Assembly: GCA_027943245.1 (NCBI GenBank)
Contig: JANDJZ010000131.1
Coordinates: 1 to 64,000, forward strand
From: Acanthamoeba sp. SK_2022b
Taxonomy: Eukaryota > Discosea > Longamoebia > Acanthamoebidae
Reading direction: 5' to 3'
Length of the DNA: 64,000 bases
Below the pieces are notes generated by a model. It saw nothing but the letters and a program-made list of their open reading frames with translations, made no database searches and was not told the DNA's origin. The position numbers and the translations under genes were made by a program. This document shows, piece by piece, positions 33,968-44,798 of this stretch (within the stretch, counting starts at the first letter, position 1; each line of letters opens with the position of its first letter).

Positions 33968-36900
33968 ATGAAGCGAACGTTCGCCGACCACAGCGCTGCA
34001 GACGTGCTAGCGTATGACGACGGCGATGATAATAAGACACATGGGGATGCCATGGAAGAACAAAGCAGAGCAGGACGAGGTCGCCCTAAGGCACCGGCAG
34101 CACAGAAGTCAGCCAAGCGTCTGCGTACCGTGTCCCTGCTTTCGCTGGAGCCCTTTGCCTTCCTTGTGCGAGCGCCGCCGGTTGCCTATGCCCAGCACTA
34201 CTGCCACCTCGCGGACCACATGGAGGGTCTTATCAACGAAGACTTCGCAGGCAGTGAGCGCCCGTTCGCTGCCGCTGTGTCAGTTCGTGGAGATGAAGAG
34301 GGGCGCACCGCCCAGTTTTGGTGCGCTGCAGAAGGAGGTGCCGCCTGGCTTGACGAGGACTCTAAGCTTTTCTTTCGAGAGCAATGGAAGGACATCGAAG
34401 CCGTTGTCAACGACTCCAACCAAACTCAAGTGCTCCCCCCCCACTTCCACCAACTGCGCCAGTCCTTCGTGTAAACCATCCCGCGGTCTTGTATGTACAC
34501 ACACCCGCAGGCTGGCTGGCGGAAACTGACGTTAGTGGACAAAATACTTGGCCTCTATGATTCCGAAGCGTGGAAGAGCACCCAACATCAGGCAACGCTT
34601 TGCGCCCAGCCACGCCACAATGTGCAACTGATCCACATTGCCTTCTGCTCGCTTACGCGTGTATATGTGTCATTACAGACCGACTACATGCCGTTTGAGC
34701 GTGAGGTGTGGTGGGTTAAAACAGCACGAGGCTGGTTCACAAGTGACAATAGTTCTTCCTATAAGGGCTACCTGCGTGTTGCTGCTTCTGCGCTCATTCT
34801 GGAGCTCTGGTTTGTCGCCCCTCCTTTCACATTTTCTCTCGCCCACACATATTGTCCAACGCTCTTCTGTCTGCTCGCCGGACAGGTACCGCTTTGTTTG
34901 GGCAGGCCACACCTACCGCGCGTACAGGGACATCCAACATCGAAGGAAGGAGGCTTCGCATAGCGGGAATTTTCTGCAAGGCTCGGACCAGCATGCTGAA
35001 GCCGAGTCGATGGACGAAGAAAAAGACATCAAGAACGAGTACGACAGCGAAGAGGTGGTCGATTCACAGACCTTGCACGGCTCGACGGCGCACGGAGACG
35101 ACGACGGAGATGACGACGAAGAGGAGGAAGCGAGTAGAGGCAACGAAGAGATAGACCTCGTACCTGCACGTCGGCGTGCACGGAGTTCAGATGTCCCCAC
35201 CAAGCGAAGAGATATAGACCAGACACATCCTGAGGACAGTGGAAGCGAAAGCGAAGACACCGACGAGGCGGAAGAAGTCATGTCGTCTTCCGAGGACGCA
35301 TCCGATGATAAGAACAACGAGTTCATTCCATCGGTGGTGAGCGTGTTCTTCGCTCACGCGACCATCGTCCGGGCGTTGGACGCAGCCGAAAGCCGTTATT
35401 TCGAGCGGCTGGAAGCCGCGGATCGTATGCTGGCCATTGCCACGCCATCGGCTCCCACTTTCTCACCGTTCGGGTCGTCGGTGCCTCGCTCGAGTGCAGA
35501 CTCTGTCTCTGTTGAACCTCCGATCGCCCAATACGTAAGTGCCCCGGCGCTAGCGGCTTAGTGATCGGAGGCCTTAACTCCTAATTCGCTTCCTTGGTGT
35601 GCTGCAGTGGTGTTTTGAGGAGGTCATGGGGGCGTTTGTGGAGCTTGTTGAAAGGCGAAACAACGACTTCAAGATGATCGATCAGCCGTCGCGCGCAGAC
35701 ATAGCGAGGGATCTCTGCAAACTGTACAGAAAGAGGTTCGTCCCGTTTCTGCACATGCTGGGCATTGAAGTGGCCGGCGTCACGTCGATTTCGACAGCTT
35801 CGGCAGGACAGTTAGGTAGCGATCAAGTATGAACCCCCTTTCCCTCATGTGTTCCACCGGCCGTAGTTCAGTTTTCCCCCACACCTATTTGGTCCACACT
35901 ACACCAGAGCGATCAACTCTTTCGGTGGAGGTGGCGCCAGGGCATGCCCTCCAGGTTCATAGAGCAGGTGCGTGAGGAGGCAGCCCTTCTCATTAATGTT
36001 TGTTTGTTGAGCATTTAAGCGAATGGCACGTGTGGCAGGTGTATGTGACGTGCATGCGCAACATTACCTGCGATGGCACACTTGCCTGCGGACGACACAT
36101 CCTGGACCTGCTACCAGAGATCTTCCTACTCGCTGACTCTCGCCTCGACGCCGTCCTGCCACAGGTAAGCCTCCCTCCTCCCTTAAGTCTGCCGGAGCCA
36201 CTCGCCATGCCTGACATCGGGCGGTCGCGATTCCCCAGGCCGCCACGAGACTGGAAGAGGTCCTTAAAACCAAGGGCAAGTTTGATGAAGAGGTGAGCTC
36301 TCTGGTCACCATGCTCGATGAGCTGCTCGCTGAAAAGGTGCGCTTTGTGAAGAAAGTCGAACTCTCTCATGCCCTATTGCCGTTAGCTAACGGCAGTTGC
36401 TCACCGTCGCCGCCATTGTGGGCTAACCACCGTACAGCAAGCGATTATCCAGAGCCGGCAAGCCCAACGTGCGCTCAAGGGCAACGAAACCGTGAAGCAG
36501 CTGATCGGGCAGCGAGTCGAACAGCTTAGAGGTCGACGCTTGCAGGAGATCGAGGACACCATCCACGTCATCGAGGCCGAACTCAACAAGCTCACCGCCA
36601 GTGCCGACCGCATCTCGCCGTCTGCGCTATCCGTCATACAAAAGCGAGATGCCTTGGCAGGAGGCGATGATGAAGACGAAGCGGCAATGTTTCCGCCCAA
36701 ACCCAAGAAGCTCAAGAAGAGGCCTGACAGGCTACCGCGCACCAAGGAAACCGAGAACGAATACTCGATGTCGCTCGCGACGGCATGCCGTATACTCCAT
36801 GCAGCGTGCGCCGACTCCAAGTACGTGTGATCCTCCCCCTCGCCTTTCCTCGATAAAGCCACAGTCCCTTCCGTTGACGCTGAACATCCGTGTCCCTGGC

Positions 36901-39602
36901 TCTCGCAGCACCGTGCTCATGTCCCTGAGCCCGACCGACGGCACCTTGCAGTTTGCCGCCTCTTCTCTCTTCGGTGTCTTGAGTACTCGTTCGCCTCCTC
37001 GCCCTACGTGTTTATTTGTACGAGAAAGCATTCCTCACCCACCGCTTTCTCCTTAAAGGGTCCCTGAGCTGCTACAATGTAGCGACCAAGAAAGTGGTCC
37101 AGACGCGGATCAAGGGCCTGCGCGATCTGAGCCAGACGCAAATTCGACAAACAGTCGAGCCGATCCTGGCGCGGCTGTGCCCCGAGGTCAAGCGGCGCCG
37201 CGGGCGGAGAAAGGCCACAGAGGCCAGCAGCGACAACTCTGCCGAAACTCACGAACAGCACACGGATTGGACGTCAGTAGCGGAGGAGCTTGAGCGGGAG
37301 GTCGCGCTGCCGCTCGACTTGCCGACCGCCGAGCAGGCGGGTCAGCTGCCCGAAATGCTCCACACTCTGCAGGCCAGCACGACGGCCAAAGCGCGGGATA
37401 TGCTAATCACCAAGATCACCAAGTACCTCCAGCAGCGCGCCGAGGGCAGCCTGTTCTCGTCGAGGATCTACAACAAGGCGACCATGGACCACCTACTCGA
37501 GCTCTGCCAGGAGCTGCTGGACGACACCGGTTCGCCGGGCTCATCTCCCAGGTCGCTCATCGTTGCGCTGTCGGCCAACTCGCTGTGGGGCCTGCGCTTC
37601 TCCAAGGACAAGCACAAGCGCGAGGCCTTTCAGCGGATCATCCACTTGGGCGAGACCCATCCCGCGCGGTATGGAACACCTCTCGTGGCGGCATTGCTTT
37701 TGAGAGCTCTCGAAAGACAGGGCTGAACAAAAAACAACGTCGACAGGTTCAAGATGGTTGTCTACAACGCGTTGGATCCGCGTGAGTATCTGCAAGACAT
37801 CCACGGCTTCATTCCCTGGCGGCTTGAAGCCAGAGGTCGCGTGCATGAACGCGAGCTGGCACCGTCCAGAGAGAGCGGTACCGATTGCGGCCTCGCCTCC
37901 CTTCCGCATTTCCGTAAGGAGTCTCATCACCGCCTTCAATTTCCTCAAACATCGCAGGAACCTCCGAGGAACTGGCTCACATAGATCAGCTCTACATGGG
38001 CGTCGTACAGCGCGGGGAGGCCCACGTCGATGCCTTCGCGAAGGAGCATTTCACCGCGGGATTGATCCGCGACTACTACGTCTTCTACCCCAACTCTCGC
38101 GCGCCCATCGGTTCGTATCGCTTCCGAATTACCCCACTCCGACGGACAAGGCTTGTGGCCGAGGAGCTTTTCTCGTTCGCTCACGCTTTCTGGGCAACAC
38201 AGCGCCGTTCCACTTTGGCCTTCATGCCCTTCACCTGGTGCCCGAAGCTGGCAGCGTGGATCAGCCGGCAAGCTTGGCGCCTGCCGACGATAAGGGCAAG
38301 CAGAAGGCAGACAGCAACAGCAATATCATGGAGGAAGGGAGTAGCGTCGTCGCCCCGCCCTGCCGACCGCTGGCCGAAAGCCGAGCATGGATGTTCTACT
38401 GCAAGGGCAATATCGACTACGCCAAGGGCCTGCGCGGCACGACCGTGCTCGCGCTCTGGGAGCGGAAGCCAGGCGAGGTGGAATCGGGCGATCGGCGCCG
38501 ATTGTGGGAGCGTGCTCTCCGCGAGTGGGTACTGACCAAAGGACTCGAAGCTCGACAGGTGGCGCAGCTTCTGGTCGAGAACCTCCTCGACGAGAGCGCC
38601 ACCGGGCCGTGGGCCGCCCTGCTTCGGGGCTACGACGGGCTCTTTCTGGTGACCGATCATCCGGGACGAGCGGCGGTCATCTGCTCTCCTTCCTACACCG
38701 GCGGGATTCGCTTCTACACGAGCGACCCGGCGAACGCCAGCACGAGGTTGTGGTTTGAGCTCCACCTTCTCCTTTGTCAGGTGTTTGGCGCGTTCTTCAA
38801 AATCTGACGTGGGAGACAACAGTTCACCGGTTGGACAGACCACCACGCAGGCCCAGAGCTCCTCCTGGGAGATGAACTTCCCCTGCCAGCAGTCGACATT
38901 GCCCGTTGGGCTCCAACCCAAGTTGGTTGTCAGAGAGTACCAGCAGTCCGCCCAGGTAAGGGCTAGCGACCTTTCTATTCTTCTTCTACACGTAAAGCAT
39001 TTAATGAAAAACACCCGTGTCCACGACGGCAGGGCGCCATGTTCAAGTATGCGCTCCTCGGCAATGAAACGTTCTGGGCATGCGGAGGAGACCCGGCCGA
39101 CGGTCCGATCAGCAAGCTTCGGCTGATCGTGGAGGAGCGAATAGAGAGTAGCCCCGACGACTTCGTTGTGGACGCGCAGACCGGCCCTTTGACGCGGAGC
39201 GCGCTTGGTGCGCAGCTGGAGCGCGATGCCCTGCAGACCAGACAACAGGACCGGCTGATATCCAGCGCCGAGCAGTGGGCCAACAGCCACCTTCTCCCCG
39301 CGAAGAGCGGCCCCGATCCTCGGGAGGAGGACAGCGAGGTCGTGTTCGCCGTGCTCATGAACATCAGCCTCGAGGAGCCGGCCAACTGGCGCTATTGGGA
39401 GGAGACACTGGAGCTTCCGCGCACCGCCGACGGCCGACCCGCGGCGCATCCCAACTGGGCCAAGCTCACCTGCCCCGCGTCCGTGCCGCCGGCCTGTCTC
39501 CCCGAGCCCGCGCGTCCAGCTGACGGCGCCGACCGGGGAATGGAGCTCGAGACCGTCGACGCCGTGCTCGACGCGATGGACCGACCTCTCCTTCGCGAGT
39601 GA
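33968..39602 (+). CDS. large hypothetical protein, acidic middle region
   Basis: One gene of about a dozen exons, over 1,300 residues, starts MKRTFADHSAADVLAYDDGD. Joins checked in phase include SF to AGWRKLTLVDKIL at 34459/34512 and HPAR to FKMVVYNALDPREYL at about 37669/37748; the latter shows that the two halves belong together rather than being two genes. Regions in order: a basic RAGRGRPKAPA patch, a globular segment (FEREVWWVKTARGWF), a highly acidic Asp/Glu stretch (about 35000-35330), helical segments (KQLIGQRVEQLRGRRLQEIE), a Lys-rich KPKKLKKRP patch (possible nuclear signal), and a C-terminal globular half (RAWMFYCKGNIDYAKGL, ICSPSYTGGIRFYTSDPA). I recognise no family. Composition suggests a nuclear protein, which is inference. 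Confidence 0.65.
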
Positions 39603-39871
39603 CCGGCGGGGGGGGGGTGGCTTCACGCCGGTCTCGGGAGAAACGGAAAGGCCAATGACGCTTCGTCGGACTTTGCCGCACAAACACAGAGAGAGTCGTT
39701 AGCTGTCGACATATTCCAGAAGCCAAACCGCCAAGTCTGGCAGGGGCCCCGCAACCGAAGAAGCTTGCTCCTGTAGGTTGATCACAGATCACCGCTTCCT
39801 TCGTCTCCATACGACAGGCTTGAGTGGCGAAGCGAGAGAGAAAAAAGGAGTACACAAGCCAAACACACCTC

Positions 39872-40743
39872 ATGGATAACAAGCAGAAAGATTCTGGGCC
39901 TTATGGTGCACCGCCTTCCAGCGCAGCGGGCAGCGGCAGCGGCACCGCCCCCTCGAGGCCCTCGCAGCCGCCCCCGGGCGCGGCCTCCCCACACGTGCCG
40001 CACGGCTCGCCTGCACCTCAGCAGCAGCAGCAGCAGGGCGGTGGTGGCCGAGGTGGACCTCCGCCCCCGTCGTATCGTGAATACGATGAGCGTCGGCCGT
40101 TAAAGCGCGATCTAAGGCGAGAAGAGGAGTATCAGACCATAGATCACGACTACCCCAACGATGACGATTACGAGGACAAGCCTAAGACGGTGAGCGGAAT
40201 GCACCGACTCATCTTCATCCTCACCCGACTCTTCGCCTGGGCCTGCGCGGGCCTCATCATTCTGGTTGGTATCGCCCAGTGGTTCGAGTATCTCTCCATC
40301 GACAATCTGCACGTCAGCACCTACGTGGTGGCCTCCTACTTGATCTTTTTCGGCCTTCTCTTCATGCTGAGTGAGCTCACCGACTGGGGCCTCCGCACCT
40401 ATTTCGGTCTCCTCTTCTCCTACACCGGCCGCGGTCTCGCCTACATCTTCGTCGGCAGCCTCTGCTTCGGTACGGGCTCGCCATCAATCTCGCGCTCTCT
40501 ACCACCCACACTCATTGCCTCTTTGCGCTGCTGCTGCTGCCGCCATCAGGTATGGCGAACGAGAGGTACTGGCCTCTGGGCTTGGCCGTCGGCTGCTCGC
40601 TGCTGGGCGTGGGCGTGGTGCTCATCTTCGTCGGCTGGGCGTTCTCCGGCCTGCCGCCGCTGGAGCCGTTCTGCCACTCCTCCGTGCGTCACGTTGGTGC
40701 TGATGAGGAAGACGAGGAGAGGCGCTACCGCAGGGACTACTAG
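39872..40743 (+). CDS. four-TM protein, COPI-associated/Tvp15-like
   Basis: Exons 39872-40469 and 40550-40743 give 263 residues. A Pro/Gly/Gln-rich cytosolic N-tail (about 100 residues) precedes four hydrophobic segments: LIFILTRLFAWACAGLIILV, TYVVASYLIFFGLLFMLSEL, FGLLFSYTGRGLAYIFVGSL and LGLAVGCSLLGVGVVLIFVG. It ends in a short charged tail. The four-helix layout, with a Gly-rich third and fourth helix, fits the COPI-associated/Tvp15 family of Golgi membrane proteins. The assignment is by topology and motif style, not alignment. TTG and GTG codons further upstream are not needed; the ATG at 39872 is the first in frame. Confidence 0.65.
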
Positions 40744-41105
40744 TGAGGTAAGGCCTGTGCTCCCCTGCCTGCCTCGTTCGCTGAGCATTCGCTGATCACT
40801 CCCCTTCCATTTTGCGTACCTGCACACACAGAGAAAGAGAAAGAATGATGAGGCGTTGAGCGCTCTTTTGTGATCATGTAAAAACAAACACCACTTTAAA
40901 AAGGAAGAGAAGAGCTTTACCGAAGGACCCTGTTATCCCTCCACGTGAAGAATGGGACTAGTGGCCTGTGGTGCCGGTAGCTTTGGCCCACACCACCAGT
41001 GCCAGGGAGGAGCGACTCCCTAGCAGCGGCCAATTTGAGTTCGTGGTGGCGCCGGGGAGCAACTATTCCTGACAAAGCGGCAACCAAAGTGTTCGCGGCT
41101 AAAAC
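40744..41105. other. intergenic region, nothing recognised
   Basis: These 362 bp lie between two same-strand genes and must hold the 3' end of the first and the promoter of the second. No ORF, RNA gene or repeat of note was seen. Confidence 0.4.
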
Positions 41106-43642
41106 ATGGAAGGTGGCAACAGAAAACGACGTGTATACATCGTTGGTATGTCTTCATTCACAGGCCCGTTTACGTCGTTAGATGAATCATTTTTTGATTT
41201 GCTCTTAATTCTTTGATTTGACACTTAATTCTTTTTGGACGATAATTGGATGGGGGTGCAGCCTCGGAGGCGCGCGGGCTGGGCAGCAAGGCGGCAGCCT
41301 ATATCGTCATTCGGCTTGATGATGGTGTGACCAAGGCCAAGGAGCAAAAGGTCTACAAGTCCAAGGTCATCAAGAAGGAATCCGACCCCAATTGGAACGA
41401 TGGCAGCAAAATCTTGTACGCCGCCACACGCTCCATTGGCTTGGCTTGGCTTTTCGCCGGACCTGCGACGCTCACTGGCTTTTGTCTGTGTAGTGACGTG
41501 AACGAGCAGCACAAGTCGGTTGTGATATCGTTGCACAGCGAGAAGATGCTGTGGGACGCATCGCTCGGGCAGGTGGTGTTCGACCTGGCCGATGTGAGCG
41601 ACGGCGTGCCGGTTGACCGGTGGTTCCCGCTGACGGGCAAGAAGGGCAAGAAGATGGACGGCGAGCTGCACGTGCAGCTCATGCTCCTTAACGACGACGA
41701 GAAGGTGACCGGCGACGAGTTTACGGCGCCCATCCAGGCCTTCATACGCAAGCGCCGGGTGAGCATCATCGAGGCCCTGCTGGCTAAGAAGGAGGCCGCC
41801 GACTACATCGGCGTCAAGGACAGCGACGGCTTCTACCCGCTTCATGTCGCCGCCCAGCACAACCTGCCCGACGTTGTACGCCTCCTCATCGAGCACGGCG
41901 CCGACATCAACAAGAAGGGCGGCAAGGGCGGTCTCACGCCCCTGCACGTGGCCTGCTCTACCTCCTCCGAGAGCGTCGCCGTCCTGCTCGAGGTACCGCG
42001 CGATCAGCGCTTCCTCTTCCTCCGAAACTGGGAACTGTGCCTGACTCTCTCTCTCCTCGGGCGTGTTTTCGATGAGCAGCACAAGGCAAAGGCGTCGGTG
42101 GCGGACAAGGAGGGCAATCTGCCCATCCACGTCGCGGCCAAGAACGATCAGCCCAAGTCGCTCGTCCTCCTGCTCGATTCGGGCGCATCCATCGATGCTC
42201 AGAACGCCGACGGCAACACGCCCCTCCACGTGGCCATCCAGGCCAAGGCCTTCCTCGCCCTCAAGCTGCTCGTCGAGAAGGGCACCAACATCTACGTCAA
42301 GAACAAGCAGGGTATACCCCTCTCCTCTCACTCTCCCTCTGGTTTGCCGGTTGCCTGCAATATGTGCTGTAACGTGCAGCTGTGTTGGTGTAGGCATGAC
42401 GTGCGGTGAGGCAGCGGCCGATTTGGACGAGCAAAGCAAGCAGATCTTCATGAAAACGGTGGGCGTGGAAGACTACCAGGAGATCGCTCTCCTCCAGGAC
42501 TGGACCAACCGCCTGCGCGTCGAGGCCACCGGCCTGAGCTTCGAATGGCAGCAGAGCCCCCAGATCGCCATCAGCGCCAAGAAGCCCACCCCCGTCCGCA
42601 TCCTCGTGCATCACCAGGGCGCCGTCGACAATTCGAGCCTCGGCTACGTCATCATCAAGAGCGTGCGTATGTTCTCCTTGGCCACGTTCTTTTGTGCTGG
42701 CCCTTATTGCTCGCTCGTCACTGACCGCCCCCCCCCCTCACGCGACCACATAGGCGGCGTGCACAAGGAGCCTTCGCTCACCGAGCTGCTGGGCCATGGC
42801 GGCGCTACTCCCTACGAGGCCGGTACACACACTCACTCGCACTGTTCTGGCTCACCTCCCTTACCCCACCCACACGCATGGCCTTGGGTACAGTGATCGA
42901 CCCGTCGTTCTACACGGTGGTCGTGCCCTACGCCAAGTCCAAGGGCGTCGACGACCGCATCTCGGTGCTGGTGTTCACCAAGGGCGACGACGAGGTCGAA
43001 GTCAAGCAGCTGCGCGAGTGGAAGTACAGCCAAGTGGTCAAGGTAAGGCGGTTCTTACGGAAATGCGCGTTTGACGCTTCAACCGGTTCGTTCACTCACC
43101 AATGCCCCTCCCGCCCTCTCTCCTCCCCCTGTACGATCTAGGGTGAGTGGAAGGGCAAGACCGCCGGCGGTTGCCAGAACGAGAAGAAGACGTGGCACAA
43201 GAACCCCTTCTTCTCCCTCGTAATTCCCAAGAAGGAGGGCGTGGAGATGTCGATCGTGCTGACGCAGAAGAAGAACGCCATGGAGGAGATCCTGCCCTAC
43301 CAGACCCTGCCCTACGACTTCTACATCGGCTACTACCTCTACGACGCCGACGTCGAGACCTGCATCGGCCAAGTCCCCAAGTGGAAGAACGCCGTCGAAG
43401 GTTCGGGCCACCTCCCCTCCTATTCTTCACGCCCTACCACGTGGGGGCCGTAGTGCTGACGACTGTCTGTTGGTGTGGGGGGGGGGGCAGTGGTGTGCGA
43501 CTGGACGCTGGATGGGACGGAGACGAGGCAGTACACCATCATCCCGACCACCTTCAAGGCCAAGGAGGAGACCTCGTTCACGCTCTCCGTCTACTCTGAC
43601 GACAAGAAGGTCGTCCTCAAGGACTTCGAGGAGGAGGAGTAG
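41106..43642 (+). CDS. C2 - ankyrin - calpain domain III protein without protease domain
   Basis: The first exon 41106-41145 (MEGGNRKRRVYIV) splices in phase to 41262 (ASEARGLGSKAAAYIVIRLD), restoring a C2 domain start. A further junction joins SKI-F-DVNEQHKSVVISLHSE. The C2 domain (about residues 1-130) is followed by about four ankyrin repeats (GFYPLHVAAQHNLPDVVRLL, LTPLHVACSTSSESVAVLLE, GNLPIHVAAKNDQPKSLVLL, GNTPLHVAIQAKAFLALKLL). Two calpain large-subunit domain III-like units come next, the second with the typical GEWKGKTAGGCQNEKKTWHK. No papain-like catalytic Cys/His/Asn region is present. It is probably a Ca2+/phospholipid-responsive scaffold at membranes. The protein ends with an acidic FEEEE tail. 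There are about eight introns, one with a poly-C tract and one with poly-G. Confidence 0.85.
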
Positions 43643-43871
43643 CCTTCTCGAACAAGCATCTCGAGGGTTGCGCTCTTCCGCTTTTCCTCTTCCACTTCTA
43701 CTCGATCAAGCAATGTACACAACGCATAAGGAGCGCTCGAGTAGCGCCATCGCCCCATACAACATGACAGCACTTATTTATTCTGAGCTGGTGACGTTGC
43801 ATCCGAGCAGCTGAGCCAAGAATGGAGAGAAAGAGACGTGTGTATGTATGTACAAGAAGGTGGAATGAACG

Positions 43872-44398
43872 CTAAAGGGCGAGCAGCTGCGGGTGCTTGA
43901 TGATGAAGCCAATCACCAAGACGGCCAGCACGATGATGGCAATGGTGGCCCCGACGGCGATGCACAAGGTGCACGAACAGCAGCAGCAGCACCTCGTACG
44001 CGACGGCGTCACCTTGTGCTTGGCATCGATAAGTTTCCATCGCACCTTGTCCATCATCGATGCCTCATACTGGTAACCGACCTCGACGTCCCGCCCTGTT
44101 GTCCCGCACCGCTCTGGGTCAGAGAGAGCAGGGGCACGCAACCAATGGTTGGGAGAAGTTGCAGGGGTTGGGTACCTTTGCGTTTAGAAGTACTCCATGG
44201 GTTGAGAGCATCCATGCTCCACCCCTGCGATGCTGGCGTGGTGCCCACTTCATCTTGCTCCTCGGTAGCAGCTGCAGCCTCCTTTTGCTTTCGCTGCTCT
44301 CTGCGCTTTTTGGCCCAGGCCAAGGCCTCGTCGCGCTTTCTCCTTCTTTCCTGTTCTTCAGTCTCGCTTGGAGCGCCGCCTGCTCTGAAGTAATCCAT
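43872..44398 (-). CDS. Cys-rich tail-anchored small membrane protein
   Basis: Exons 44176-44398 and 43872-44095 give 148 residues. The N-terminal half is a charged helix (ERRRKRDEALAWAKKRREQR). After a loop, a cluster of cysteines (RCCCCCSC) directly precedes one hydrophobic segment (IAVGATIAIIVLAVLVIGFI) and a six- to eight-residue end (KHPQLLAL). This is the layout of a tail-anchored (type IV) protein whose juxtamembrane cysteines are probably palmitoylated. SNARE-like topology is possible but no heptad SNARE motif is evident. Its family is not recognised. It is convergent with the C2/ankyrin gene (229 bp between stops). Confidence 0.75.
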
Positions 44399-44798
44399 GG
44401 CTTGCTTCTGTTTGTTTCTGCTTCTTGTTTGTGCTCGTGTTCCCCGCAGAACTTTCCTGCGTCTTGAAGTGTTTCTGAAATGATCTCAGAACGCAATTCA
44501 AAGCTTTGTGTTTCTCGGTGCGTTTTCCGGGCGGTTTCTTATCTGCTTAACTGAGAGACAGAGCCGAGGGTGCGATCAGCTACACGCCACGCATACTCAC
44601 GACGCATCCGCTCATCACGCAGGACTAAAGCCAACCTCAGCCTGGGGCTGGGCCACCGTGCGTGAAGAAAGACTCCTTTTCTTTCTGTGTAACCAACAAA
44701 CCGTTCACAACAAGACCTTCCCCTATCTTCGAGGTATTGCGCGTGGCGCCGAAAAGCATTCGCCAACTCTTCCCTATACAACCCGCAAGGCCCACAGC
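44399..44798. promoter_or_regulatory. divergent intergenic region
   Basis: These 400 bp lie between the tail-anchored protein (-) and the ADCK1-type gene (+). It must contain both promoters. No conserved motif was identified. Confidence 0.4.

Noticed and set aside
37754..39602. Separate second gene starting near 37754
   Set aside because: A GT-AG intron at about 37670-37747 joins the preceding exon in phase (HPAR-FKMVVY), so one gene explains the data better.
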